DNA of 64,000 bases, taken from positions 1-64,000 of the forward strand of contig NZ_CAMIHD010000002.1 of assembly GCF_946222835.1 (NCBI RefSeq). The letters are read 5' to 3'. This DNA is from an uncultured Corynebacterium sp. GTDB taxonomy: Bacteria > Actinomycetota > Actinomycetes > Mycobacteriales > Mycobacteriaceae. The position numbers and the translations under genes were made by a program. The notes below the pieces were generated by a model. The model was not told the DNA's origin. It saw only the letters and a list, made by a program, of their open reading frames with translations, and made no database searches. Positions 9,154 through 17,439 of the stretch are shown piece by piece. Position 1 is the stretch's first letter. Every line of letters begins with the position of its first letter.

Positions 9154-9169
9154 TTTAGATCGATCTAAA
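9154..9169. promoter_or_regulatory. Perfect 16-bp palindrome before ffh
   Basis: TTTAGATCGATCTAAA is fully self-complementary and ends 19 bp before the ffh start codon, with GGGAG (9173-9177) in between as ribosome binding site. It could be an operator overlapping the ffh promoter or lie in its leader. There is no T-run, so it is not a typical terminator for glnD. Confidence 0.5.
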
Positions 9170-9188
9170 TTAAGGGAGCGCATCCGTA

Positions 9189-10841
9189 GTGTTTGACTCA
9201 CTATCAGACCGCCTACAGTCAGCCCTGGCGGGCCTGCGCGGTAAGGGCAAACTGACCGAGGCTGATATTAATGCCACCGCCCGCGAGATCCGCCTCGCGC
9301 TGCTGGAAGCTGACGTGTCTTTGACCGTCGTCCGTGGCTTTATCAAGCGCATCAAGGAACGCGCCCGTGGCGCGGAAGTTTCTGAGGCGCTCAACCCGGC
9401 TCAGCAGGTAGTCAAGATCGTCAATGAAGAGCTCATTGAGATCCTCGGCGGCGAAACTCGCCGCCTGAACTTGGCGAAGAACCCACCGACGGTGATTATG
9501 CTCGCCGGTTTGCAGGGTGCCGGTAAGACCACGTTGGCCGGCAAGCTGGCCAAGCACCTGGCCAAGCAAGGGCATACCCCGATGCTGGTGGCGTGTGACC
9601 TACAGCGCCCGGGTGCGGTGCAGCAGCTACAAATCGTCGGTGAGCGCGCCGAGGTCCCTACCTTCGCACCGGATCCGGGAACTTCCCTGGACTCCAATGA
9701 GCATGAAATGGGTACCTCGCACGGGGACCCGGTGGACGTCGCCAAGCGCGGCATTGCTGAGGCCAAGCAGAAACAGCACGATGTGGTCATCATCGATACC
9801 GCCGGCCGCTTGGGCATTGATGAAACACTCATGACGCAGGCGCGCAATATTCGCGACGCCGTAGAGCCGGACGAAGTCCTTTTCGTTATCGACTCTATGA
9901 TCGGTCAGGATGCCGTGCAGACCGCCGAGGCTTTCCGCGACGGCGTGGACTTTACCGGTGTTGTTCTCACCAAGCTGGATGGCGACGCCCGCGGTGGCGC
10001 GGCCCTGTCTATTCGTGAGGTCACCGGCAAGCCCATTATGTATGCCTCTACCGGTGAGAAGCTCGATGATTTCGATGTCTTCCACCCCGAGCGCATGTCC
10101 AGCCGTATTTTGGGCATGGGTGACTTGCTCTCCCTCATCGAGCAGGCCGAGGCCACACTTGACCATCAAAAGGCCGAGGAGGCCGCCTCCAAACTCGGTT
10201 CTGGTGAGCTGACGCTCAATGACTTCCTTGAGCAGATGCTGATGATCCGCAAGATGGGTCCCATTGGCAACCTGCTGAAGATGATGCCCGGCGGCAAGCA
10301 GATGAATGAGATGGCCGCCATGGTGGATGAGAAACAGCTGGACCGCATCCAGGCCATCATCCGTGGTATGACTCCGCAGGAGCGTGAGGATCCGAAGATC
10401 CTCAATGCTTCGCGCCGCAAGCGTATTGCTAATGGCTCTGGCGTGAGCGTTTCTGAGGTCAACCAGCTTATCGAGCGCTTCAACCAAGCTAAGAAGATGA
10501 TGTCCAAGATGGCCGGACAATTCGGCATGGGTGGTATGGGTGGTCGCTCTGCTACCAAGAAGAAGCCGAAGGGCCGTAAGGGCAAGAACGGCAAGCGCAA
10601 GAAGGGTAAAGGCGGCGGTGGCAACCGCGGCCCGAAGATGCCGGGCGGGATGCCGGGCATGGGCGGGATGCCAGGTATGCCCGGCGGTGGCGGCATGCCG
10701 TCTATGGAAGAACTGCAAAAGCTCCAGCAGCAAATGGGTGGCGGCGGTGGCATGCCGGGTATGCCAGGCATGCCAAAGATGCCGAAGGGAATGGAAAATA
10801 TTGACCTCAATAACTTGGACTTTGGCAAGGGCAAAAAGTAG
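9189..10841 (+). CDS. ffh: Signal recognition particle protein Ffh
   Basis: This is the SRP54 GTPase that binds signal sequences of nascent membrane and secreted proteins and delivers ribosomes to FtsY. An N domain (1-95) precedes the G domain, with the P-loop GLQGAGKTT at 107-115, DTAGR at 203-207 and TKLDGDARGG. The methionine-rich M domain spans about 325-440. A long tail of about 100 residues follows: first lysine-rich, then glycine/methionine/proline-rich (repeats of GGMPGM). The tail makes it longer (550 aa) than the usual ~450. It starts with GTG. A strong terminator follows. Confidence 0.97.
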   Translation: MFDSLSDRLQSALAGLRGKGKLTEADINATAREIRLALLEADVSLTVVRGFIKRIKERARGAEVSEALNPAQQVVKIVNEELIEILGGETRRLNLAKNPPTVIMLAGLQGAGKTTLAGKLAKHLAKQGHTPMLVACDLQRPGAVQQLQIVGERAEVPTFAPDPGTSLDSNEHEMGTSHGDPVDVAKRGIAEAKQKQHDVVIIDTAGRLGIDETLMTQARNIRDAVEPDEVLFVIDSMIGQDAVQTAEAFRDGVDFTGVVLTKLDGDARGGAALSIREVTGKPIMYASTGEKLDDFDVFHPERMSSRILGMGDLLSLIEQAEATLDHQKAEEAASKLGSGELTLNDFLEQMLMIRKMGPIGNLLKMMPGGKQMNEMAAMVDEKQLDRIQAIIRGMTPQEREDPKILNASRRKRIANGSGVSVSEVNQLIERFNQAKKMMSKMAGQFGMGGMGGRSATKKKPKGRKGKNGKRKKGKGGGGNRGPKMPGGMPGMGGMPGMPGGGGMPSMEELQKLQQQMGGGGGMPGMPGMPKMPKGMENIDLNNLDFGKGKK

Positions 10842-10865
10842 CTTCCCTCAGTCTTAAGGTATGGC

Positions 10866-10901
10866 AAAGGAGGCTCCCGCGTTATTGCGGGAGCCTCCTT
10901 T
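10866..10901. terminator. Terminator between ffh and the acyltransferase
   Basis: A 15-bp perfect stem (10866-10880 with 10887-10901) surrounds a 6-nt loop and ends in T residues on both strands. It can serve ffh and the convergent acyltransferase gene. Confidence 0.9.
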
Positions 10902-10979
10902 TATTGTATGCAGGCTGCTGGAGTCGCCCTATCCCCAGCGCCCTTGGCTGCAAACGTCTGCGTGCATTCGTGCGAGGGC

Positions 10980-13247
10980 TTAGACGGCTTCGTCGTACAC
11001 GGCGTTGGGATAGGGGACTGGGTTAGCCTGTGGCTTGCCGGCATCGGTAGGTGCGGCGGGTGCCTTCTCCACAGCTGCTGCGGCCTGCTCCGGTGGGATA
11101 TCAGGGGCCTCCTGCTGAACCTTTTCCCCGTTGAGGAATGGCTGCAGGGCCTCGCGAATCATTGGCATAGCCGAATCCGCGAAGGCATTGGTGATGTGGT
11201 GCATGTCGCGGTAGACCATCGTATTGCCGATGACGACTGGGCAGTCACCATTGGCATCGCAGAACCACGGTGCGGTATCTACAGAGAGCATATTCTGGTA
11301 CTTCGATAGCACTACTGCACCGGGGTCATAGGGCTGGTAGACCTGTTCAAAGCGCATGCCGCAACCATAGGCATCTTCGGTGGCTACGTAACACTCATCA
11401 AACTCGCGCGGACGGCCTTCCTCATCGAAGCCCCATGGGTTATCACGGAAGCCCAAGAAGGGGATATCGCGCTCGGCTAACTCCTCCCAAAAAGCCTGGT
11501 AGCCTGCGGGGACAGCATCGGGGCCCGTGCCGTACTCATTTTGTGGGCGCGTGGTATTTGAGATCACCAAGGCTGGGTCTGCTTCTTCGATGCGGTCCAT
11601 GACTAGTTTGCCCCACTCGGCGCACTCTGGGGCCACAGTGACATCGTCACCCAGCTCGATCGGGCACCCTTGGCGCAGCAACGGAACCAGTTTAAAGCCC
11701 ATTTCTTTGCCCAGGCGGTCAAGCGCGGAAGAATACTGTTCCGCGTGGGAGCCGCCGACCAGATAGACCTCCTTCTCCGCGTTTACGTCACCGAAAATGC
11801 ACGGCGTCTTGCCATCTTTGCGGGTTTCGAAGAAGAAATCAGCAGGCTGGCTATCTGGAACGAAGCACCAGTTAGTGGCCACCGGTGGCTGGATGCCGCC
11901 GGCCAGAATGGGGTCAGGCTTAATCTCTACGTTATCCGGTGGGGTGAGGTGATTGATAAACGTCGTTGCACCGGGGTAGAGGGAAGGATCCAGAAGCTCT
12001 GCATCGGCATCATCAAGCGTGCGCATCCACAGTGGCTGGATAGCCAAGAGGCCGACAACGGCTGCAGCAACCACGACACCACCGACGCCGCGAGCAGCGC
12101 CTGCTGGCTTCCGCAACGTCGATAGGCCCTTGTGCACCGGCAGATCCTCGGCGGTGGGGCGCTTGCGATGCTGGCGCAGTGGACGCTCTAAGAAACGGTG
12201 CGTGAGGTCCGCCAGCACCAGCGAAACGATGATGATAATAACGCCCAGCCACCACGATGGGGTTTCTTGACCCAAATAAGAGGTGGACAGGATAAGCAAT
12301 GGCCAGTGCCACAGGTAGAGCGGATATGCTACATCGCCCAACCAGCGGGCCTGTTTGGACGCCATGGCCTTGGAAATCTTGCCACCGCCACCCAAGATGA
12401 TGAGCACGGCGCCCCCCAGGGGCAAGAGCGAAAGCGGGCCAGGATACGCGGTGGTATCCGCGATGATGGCACCGGTAAAGACGAGCATCAAAAGGCCCAA
12501 ACCCGTAAAGAGGTCATAAAGGCGGGGCGGAATCTTCCATGCGGAACCGTAGATGGCTAGGACAGCACCCAAGGTCAACTCCCAAGCGCGTGACCAAGTG
12601 GAGTAGTAGTTCTCCGGGGTGCCGTAGAGGCCGTGGCGCGAAGCATAGGCGAAGGAAGCAAGGGTGACCACAATGAGGATCGGACCCGCAATCTGGTTGA
12701 CCGTGGGGAAGCTGCGCTTGCCCAGCGGTTGGTGCTTCGGCCGGAACTTCATGATGGCCGCCAAGATGATCGCAAAGGCAATGCCCATGATGTAGAACTG
12801 GCCTTGCACGGCCATGGACCACATGTGCTGCAGCGGGGAGGTATCAGCTGCGGCTGCCGTGTAGTCGGCGTTTTGTTCCGCTAGCTCCCAGTTCTGGTAG
12901 TACAGCATGGTGGCCGTGATCTGCTGGGTGAGCTCGGTGCGCATTAGCTGTGGGGTGAAAATTCGCACCAGGATGTAGGTCACGCCGATGACCAAAACCA
13001 AGCTGGGTACCAAACGCCGCAAGGTGCGCCAGATAGGCCACCAAGGGTTCAAAGAAGCGTTGGGCTTGCTGGCGTAGCGCAACTGGGAACCCAAGAAGAA
13101 GTAGCCGGAAAGCAGCAAGAATACGTCCACGCCGCCGGAGACGCGTCCAACGAATACGTGGTAGATAACTACTAGGCCGATTGCAATACCGCGAAGACCA
13201 TCAAGGTCATAGCGGTACCGGAAATTTCGCGGTGATTCTTTAGTCAT
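10980..13247 (-). CDS. Acyltransferase-3 family membrane protein with SGNH domain
   Basis: This is probably an O-acetyl/acyl transferase acting on cell-envelope glycans or lipids (OafA/YrhL type). The N-terminal ~370 residues form about 10-11 helices with the family motif YDLDGLRGIAIGLVVIYHVF near the start. After a basic linker and another helix, the C-terminal ~330 residues are an SGNH-type domain with the nucleophile block GGSHAEQYSSAL and a distal RDMHHITNAFA block holding the D-x-H pair. An A/P-rich tail ends the protein. Such two-domain proteins pass an acyl group across the membrane and then to a substrate. The substrate here is unknown. It is monocistronic, between ffh and rpsP, on the opposite strand. 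Confidence 0.9.
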   Translation of the reverse strand: MTKESPRNFRYRYDLDGLRGIAIGLVVIYHVFVGRVSGGVDVFLLLSGYFFLGSQLRYASKPNASLNPWWPIWRTLRRLVPSLVLVIGVTYILVRIFTPQLMRTELTQQITATMLYYQNWELAEQNADYTAAAADTSPLQHMWSMAVQGQFYIMGIAFAIILAAIMKFRPKHQPLGKRSFPTVNQIAGPILIVVTLASFAYASRHGLYGTPENYYSTWSRAWELTLGAVLAIYGSAWKIPPRLYDLFTGLGLLMLVFTGAIIADTTAYPGPLSLLPLGGAVLIILGGGGKISKAMASKQARWLGDVAYPLYLWHWPLLILSTSYLGQETPSWWLGVIIIIVSLVLADLTHRFLERPLRQHRKRPTAEDLPVHKGLSTLRKPAGAARGVGGVVVAAAVVGLLAIQPLWMRTLDDADAELLDPSLYPGATTFINHLTPPDNVEIKPDPILAGGIQPPVATNWCFVPDSQPADFFFETRKDGKTPCIFGDVNAEKEVYLVGGSHAEQYSSALDRLGKEMGFKLVPLLRQGCPIELGDDVTVAPECAEWGKLVMDRIEEADPALVISNTTRPQNEYGTGPDAVPAGYQAFWEELAERDIPFLGFRDNPWGFDEEGRPREFDECYVATEDAYGCGMRFEQVYQPYDPGAVVLSKYQNMLSVDTAPWFCDANGDCPVVIGNTMVYRDMHHITNAFADSAMPMIREALQPFLNGEKVQQEAPDIPPEQAAAAVEKAPAAPTDAGKPQANPVPYPNAVYDEAV

Positions 13248-13600
13248 AAACTGTCTTTTCGTGCGTTAACGCCTTGATAGTGAGGCAGAAAGCGCGCCAT
13301 ACATATGAAACGAAATGTCTATATTCGGCCCTTAAGGCTACTCTGCTTTAGTATCGATGGCATAACGAACCTGCGTGAGTTGCTTCGTGATTTTTAAAAT
13401 TGCAGATATTCGCGCTAAAATAGTCCAGGTTATCTGCTCAGATAATCTGGGTTAGGTAATCTATAGAACGTAATATTCTGCGTAGCACCGTTCCCGTCTA
13501 CGGTCGGCCGGTATGTCACGCGCAGATTAAATCCAAGGGTTGAACCGGCGCACTATCTGGTGCGCGTCTGTACTGCCCAGTGACTAGAAAAGGAGCCATT
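13248..13600. other. Divergent intergenic region between the acyltransferase and rpsP
   Basis: This 353-bp AT-rich region has no credible ORF. It contains the inverted repeat at 13425-13450 (arms CCAGGTTATCTG and CAGATAATCTGG, one G-U position, 2-nt spacer), a -10-like TAAAAT at 13415-13420, and a further AT-rich stretch (CTATAGAACGTAATATT) near 13461-13477. It should contain promoters for both flanking genes. Confidence 0.6.
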
Positions 13601-14116
13601 ATGGCTGTCAAGATCAAGCTGCAGCGCTTGGGCAAGGTCCGCGCTGCCGAGTACCGCGTTGTTATTGCTGATGCCCGCACCCGTCGTAACGGTAAGGTCA
13701 TCGAGAACATCGGTATCTACCACCCGAAGGAAGAGCCTTCCCTCATCCAGATCGATTCTGAGCGTGCACAGCACTGGCTGTCCGTTGGCGCTCAGCCAAC
13801 CGAGCCGGTTCTCGCTTTGCTGAAGGTCACCGGTGACTGGCAGAAGCACAAGGGTCTGCCAGGTGCAGAAGGCACCCTGAAGGTTGCTGAGGAGAAGAAG
13901 TCCAAGCTGGATATCTTCAACGAGGCATTGGCTGAGGCTAACAACGGCCCAACCATCGAGGCCATTACCGAAAAGAAGAAGAAGGCTAAGGAAGAGGCTG
14001 AGAAGAAGGCCGCTGAGGAAGCTGCTGCAGCAGAGGCTGCCGCTGCTGCAGCCGGCGAAGCTGACGCCGAGGCCGAAGAGAAGGCTGAGGAAGCTTCCGA
14101 GGAGTCTGCAGAGTAA
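13601..14116 (+). CDS. rpsP: 30S ribosomal protein S16
   Basis: This is a small-subunit ribosomal protein. The N-terminal ~85 residues match S16 (MAVKIKLQRLGK, then DARTRRNGKVIENIGIYHP). The remaining part is an extension: a segment to about residue 115, then a low-complexity K/E/A-rich tail (KKKAKEEAEKKAAEEAAAAE and onward). The total of 171 aa is about twice the E. coli length (82). The ATG at 13601 follows AAAAGGAG; an upstream in-frame ATG would add only MTRKGAI and lacks support. Confidence 0.97.
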   Translation: MAVKIKLQRLGKVRAAEYRVVIADARTRRNGKVIENIGIYHPKEEPSLIQIDSERAQHWLSVGAQPTEPVLALLKVTGDWQKHKGLPGAEGTLKVAEEKKSKLDIFNEALAEANNGPTIEAITEKKKKAKEEAEKKAAEEAAAAEAAAAAAGEADAEAEEKAEEASEESAE

Positions 14117-14156
14117 TCTGCCTTCCTTTGCTAAGCGCATAGCGCTTCTAGCTTTG

Positions 14157-14197
14157 GGCCCTGTCTATGCCACTGTGCAAGTGGTGTAGACAGGGCC
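14157..14197 (+). terminator. rpsP terminator
   Basis: Arms GGCCCTGTCTA (14157-14167) and TAGACAGGGCC (14187-14197) pair perfectly, with an inner CCACT/AGTGG stem, followed by TTTGTGTT. Confidence 0.85.
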
Positions 14198-14231
14198 TTT
14201 GTGTTGTGTGGATGAAAAACCACTGGCGCAA

Positions 14232-14284
14232 AGAGATGACCGTGCACGCATGTCCTTGGTGGTACTGCGTGCACGGTCATTTCT
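14232..14284. terminator. Bidirectional terminator between rpsP and the TetR gene
   Basis: A 15-bp perfect stem (14236-14250 with 14266-14280) extends to 19 pairs with one G-U pair. The loop is 15 nt. It lies between convergent genes and probably terminates the minus-strand tetR unit and any rpsP read-through. Confidence 0.75.
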
Positions 14285-14342
14285 AAGAAAGACACGGCGA
14301 AAACCCGGAGGCTACCTCGGCTGGGGAGAGTGGGCGTTTCCT

Positions 14343-15038
14343 TTAGTTCTGTGGCTTATAGTCGGCGTAGCGAGTGTAGACATTAGACGGATCTTTAAAG
14401 TCCATGCCACGCAGGCTGCCGGCAACCACCGGGCGAAAAAGTTCTAGGATCTGTTCCCGCGGTAGCTGTGACAGGGGGCCGTCAATGGCCAAAACGGTAA
14501 AGCCATGGATGGTGGACCATGCGAAAAGCGCGTTCTGCATGAAATACGTGAGGTCAGTAGTGTTGTCCAAAGCTTGCGCGTGGCGTGTTAAAAGGGCGAA
14601 AAAGTCGCGAATCTGCTGAAGATGATCCATCTTTGGGTCATCTTCGGTGTGGGGATCTACACCGAGCATGAAGCGCAGTGTCTTCCATTCCAGCATGCAG
14701 CGGAAGAAATTGGTCTCATCCAAGGCAAACTCGAGGTATGCGTAACCGATTTGGATCAGGTGCTCTGGAAAATCCGAGTGCTCGGCGGCCTCAGTGGTCT
14801 CGTGCAGGCGCCGGACCAATTCATCGGTGGCGAGCTCGGCTACCTTATCGTGCAGCTCGTTTTGATCCTTGAAGTGCCGGTAGGCGGAGGTAGGGGATAC
14901 TCCGGCTTCGCGGGTAACAGCGCGGACGGTGATGGCGCTAGGACCGCTTCTTTTGCCTAGTTGGACTGCGATGCGGAGCAGCTCATCGTGGAGGTTTCCA
15001 TGATGGTAGGGCTTATTATGCGATTCCATGGGGCTCAT
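14343..15038 (-). CDS. TetR family transcriptional regulator
   Basis: This 231-aa DNA-binding repressor has an N-terminal helix-turn-helix (about residues 14-60: SAITVRAVTREAGVSPTSAYRHFKD) that fits TetR. The C-terminal part is an all-helical ligand/dimerisation domain resembling the WHG-type TetR C-domain. It lies 29 bp downstream of the cupin gene on the same strand, so the two probably form an operon. The ligand and targets are unknown; the neighbouring cupin may be one target. An ATG three codons downstream is an alternative start. Confidence 0.88.
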   Translation of the reverse strand: MSPMESHNKPYHHGNLHDELLRIAVQLGKRSGPSAITVRAVTREAGVSPTSAYRHFKDQNELHDKVAELATDELVRRLHETTEAAEHSDFPEHLIQIGYAYLEFALDETNFFRCMLEWKTLRFMLGVDPHTEDDPKMDHLQQIRDFFALLTRHAQALDNTTDLTYFMQNALFAWSTIHGFTVLAIDGPLSQLPREQILELFRPVVAGSLRGMDFKDPSNVYTRYADYKPQN

Positions 15039-15067
15039 TTTATCACCAAAACTTATGTTCGTATAAA

Positions 15068-15472
15068 CTACTTTGTCAGCATGGTGAGCAGCAAAATTGC
15101 GGGGGTGGAGTTACCGGAATCTGCTGCGGCAGCCTCAACTTTATGCACCTCATATGCAGGAAGGTGCACGATTGTGCCGGGAGTAAGGGCGACGGTTTCT
15201 TCACCATAAGTGAAGTTGAGCTGCCCCCGGAGCGTCTGCACGGTAATGGGGTGAGCGGCTTTGTGGTCGGGCAGGGATTGTCCTGGTGCAAAGCTAAAGA
15301 GGATGAGATTAGCGCCATCGGCGCTCAAGACGCGCTGTACGCCTGGGCGAGGGCGCTGCGGATCCGTATCCGGTGCGATATCGAGCAAGTTAAGTGTGGT
15401 CATAGCGGACGCGGTGCCCAGCTGGGAAGCAGTGCCGAAGGTTTCCGGGGAGTTGGTAGGTAGATTGCTCAT
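15068..15472 (-). CDS. Small cupin-domain protein
   Basis: This 134-residue protein consists mainly of one cupin barrel. Recognisable elements are the conserved turns PGQSLPDHKAAHPITVQTLRG (metal-ligand type histidines) and ALTPGTIVHLPAYEVHKVEA. The single-domain form is common among small metal-binding or quercetinase-like proteins without a defined substrate. A -10-like TAAAGT six bases before the ATG suggests leaderless transcription of a cupin-tetR operon. An internal ATG (codon 24) is a possible alternative start. Confidence 0.8.
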   Translation of the reverse strand: MSNLPTNSPETFGTASQLGTASAMTTLNLLDIAPDTDPQRPRPGVQRVLSADGANLILFSFAPGQSLPDHKAAHPITVQTLRGQLNFTYGEETVALTPGTIVHLPAYEVHKVEAAAADSGNSTPAILLLTMLTK

Positions 15473-15478
15473 GTGCCT

Positions 15479-15484
15479 ACTTTA
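15479..15484 (-). promoter_or_regulatory. -10 element of the cupin gene (leaderless)
   Basis: TAAAGT on the minus strand lies 6 nt before the ATG at 15472, which would put transcription and translation starts at or near the same base. Confidence 0.45.
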
Positions 15485-15564
15485 ACGGCAATGAATCCCA
15501 GCGGTTCGAGCTTTTAACAAGTGGTTGAAAACCCATCACTGACAAGGGTAAAAGGCCAGTGCTG

Positions 15565-15570
15565 TAGACT
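15565..15570 (+). promoter_or_regulatory. -10 element of rimM (leaderless)
   Basis: TAGACT lies 7 nt before the rimM ATG and no ribosome binding site is visible in between. Confidence 0.5.
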
Positions 15571-15577
15571 TTCCGCT

Positions 15578-16075
15578 ATGGAATTGATGATTGGTCGCGT
15601 GATTAAATCGCACGGCGTGAAGGGTGAAGTCGTAGTTGAGGCTACTACTGACGAACCGGAAGTGCGCTTTGCGGTGGGGGAGGTGCTCCATGGTACGCAG
15701 GGCAAAAAAGAGCACACGCTAACTATCAAGGCAGTCCGCACTCACAAGGGAAGGCTGCTCATTACTTTCGAAGAAATTAAAGACCGCAATGTGGCAGATA
15801 GCCTGCGAGGCACGAAGTTTTTCGCCGCGCCGCTCGAAAGTGATGATGATGGGTTTTATGACCACGAGCTAGAAGGTCTCCACGTACTTCTAGAGGGCAA
15901 GGCAGTTGGTGAGGTTACGTCGGTCGTTCACGGAGGAAGCCAAGATTTGCTGGAGGTAAATCTCGACAGCGGCAAGGAAGTGCTCATTCCTTTCGTGCAT
16001 GCCATTGTTCCTGAGGTGGACCTTGCAGCCGGGACGTGCACCATCGACCCGCCGGAAGGGTTACTGGACCTATGA
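15578..16075 (+). CDS. rimM: 16S rRNA processing protein RimM
   Basis: This 30S maturation factor binds S19 and the 16S rRNA head region. The N-terminal domain begins MELMIGRVIKSHGVKGEVVVE, which is the RimM signature, and the C-terminal PRC-barrel half contains GSQDLLEV and KEVLIPFVHAIVPEVD. The 165-aa length is normal. The start at 15578 is chosen because the upstream in-frame extension is not conserved and a -10 hexamer sits just before it. The stop overlaps the trmD start by four bases. Confidence 0.96.
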   Translation: MELMIGRVIKSHGVKGEVVVEATTDEPEVRFAVGEVLHGTQGKKEHTLTIKAVRTHKGRLLITFEEIKDRNVADSLRGTKFFAAPLESDDDGFYDHELEGLHVLLEGKAVGEVTSVVHGGSQDLLEVNLDSGKEVLIPFVHAIVPEVDLAAGTCTIDPPEGLLDL

Positions 16076-16944
16076 GGCTAGATGTTGTCACCATCTTTCC
16101 GGAGTACTTGGAGCCGTTGCGGCATGCACTTTTAGGAAAGGCCATTGAACAAGGTCGCCTTGAAGTAGGCGTACATGATCTGCGGCAGTGGGCGACGGAT
16201 GCCCATAAATCCGTTGATGATTCGCCAGTCGGTGGCGGCCCCGGCATGGTTATGAAGCCGGAAGTATGGGGGTCGGCACTTGATAGCGTCGCTATGCAAG
16301 AAAGCGCACCGAACCTAGAGTCGGCCCTTCCACACCTGAGCCGTCCCCGCCACGATGAGCTTGAAGGAGTAGAGGCGCACGCCTACGCGGTTGATGCCCA
16401 ACCGGAGGAGGATAGTGACCTCCCGCTACTCATTGTGCCGACGCCAACGGGAAAACCGTTTACTCAAGCGGATGCGCGTGCGTGGTCGAATGAGGAGCAC
16501 ATCGTCTTTGCCTGTGGGCGTTATGAGGGCATCGACCAGCGCGTGGTAGATGATGCGGCTCGTCGCTACCGCGTGCGCGAGGTATCCATCGGTGATTATG
16601 TGCTGATCGGTGGGGAAGTAGCGACGTTGGTTATTGCAGAGGCCGTGGTGCGACTTATCCCAGGCGTGCTGGGAAATAAGCGCTCCCATGAAGAGGATTC
16701 CTTTTCAGATGGCCTCCTGGAGGGCCCGAGCTATACCAAGCCGCGAGAGTGGCGTGGTCTGGCCGTACCGGAGGTGTTGACCTCGGGAAACCACGCCTTG
16801 GTGGACAAATGGCGACGTGAACAAGCATTGCTGCGCACCTGGCAGCGCCGTCCCGAGCTTCTGGAAGTCGCCGAGCTCGACAAAGGCGATAGAGCCTTTA
16901 TTGCGCAGCTGGAGCAGGAAGCTAAGGCAAAGGGTAAAGGCTAA
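16072..16944 (+). CDS. trmD: tRNA (guanine-N1)-methyltransferase TrmD
   Basis: This SPOUT methyltransferase makes m1G37 in tRNAs reading CNN/GNN codons and prevents frameshifting. The N-terminus MRLDVVTIFPEYL, the segment VGGGPGMVMKP, the SAM-knot motifs CGRYEGIDQRV and SIGDYVLIGGE, and the tRNA-binding GPSYTKP are all present. At 290 aa it is longer than E. coli TrmD (255). The extra sequence is an acidic insertion of roughly 35-40 residues between about 75 and 120, after the GMVMKP motif. The ATG overlaps rimM by 4 bp. Confidence 0.96.
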   Translation: MRLDVVTIFPEYLEPLRHALLGKAIEQGRLEVGVHDLRQWATDAHKSVDDSPVGGGPGMVMKPEVWGSALDSVAMQESAPNLESALPHLSRPRHDELEGVEAHAYAVDAQPEEDSDLPLLIVPTPTGKPFTQADARAWSNEEHIVFACGRYEGIDQRVVDDAARRYRVREVSIGDYVLIGGEVATLVIAEAVVRLIPGVLGNKRSHEEDSFSDGLLEGPSYTKPREWRGLAVPEVLTSGNHALVDKWRREQALLRTWQRRPELLEVAELDKGDRAFIAQLEQEAKAKGKG

Positions 16945-17318
16945 TGGAGGTTAGTGCTGATCTGTCCGTCCTTCTAGGAACCCGGGAGTGTGAGGATTGC
17001 CTCGCAGGACTGCCTGAGAGGCTACGCACTCAGGACTTTCATCCAGCAAGCATCTTCGTTATTCGGGTAGCGGAGTCATGCCCGGATACCAGCTCGTTGG
17101 CACAGGAATACCGTTTTAGGTTTGGCCAGCGGCCGCAAGGAATTCCGGTGTGGCGGCTCATAGTTAACGGTGAGACCGCACAACCCCTAGCCGCGGTGAC
17201 CCCCATTGTGGCGGACTGTTTGCCCCCAGAGGCGCTGTGGTTGGGAAGTGCGGAAATCGGTTTTACTGAGATGGGGCTTGGTACCCCAGCGGTATGGCGG
17301 GCGGAAGCTGCGCAATAG
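16944..17318 (+). CDS. Small protein of unknown function downstream of trmD
   Basis: I do not recognise a family. The 124-residue protein is soluble, with no signal peptide or membrane helix, and has a CxxC pair (C16, C19) plus further cysteines near residues 47 and 91. Its ATG overlaps the trmD stop by one base, so it is almost certainly cotranslated with rimM-trmD. Base composition and codon use look like the neighbours. It may be a lineage-specific partner of tRNA or ribosome maturation, but that is only suggested by position. Confidence 0.75.
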   Translation: MEVSADLSVLLGTRECEDCLAGLPERLRTQDFHPASIFVIRVAESCPDTSSLAQEYRFRFGQRPQGIPVWRLIVNGETAQPLAAVTPIVADCLPPEALWLGSAEIGFTEMGLGTPAVWRAEAAQ

Positions 17319-17384
17319 ACGGCGGTTAGATGATTATTTGCCGCTTTTTCACGTTAAATCTGCAGCGTTTAAGGCGTCTGGGGC

Positions 17385-17390
17385 TATAGT
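17385..17390 (+). promoter_or_regulatory. -10 element before the frameshifted gene
   Basis: TATAGT at 17385-17390 is preceded by GGGC and followed 50 bp later by the ATG at 17440, which has an AAGGTGG ribosome binding site. Confidence 0.4.
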
Positions 17391-17439
17391 AAAGGGGACA
17401 TTCCCTCTAAGTTTCTATTCCCAAGGTGGTTCCTTAACC

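Noticed and set aside
9627..10733. 368-aa minus-strand open frame over ffh
   Set aside because: It lies completely inside ffh; the G-rich tail and codon bias create long antisense frames.
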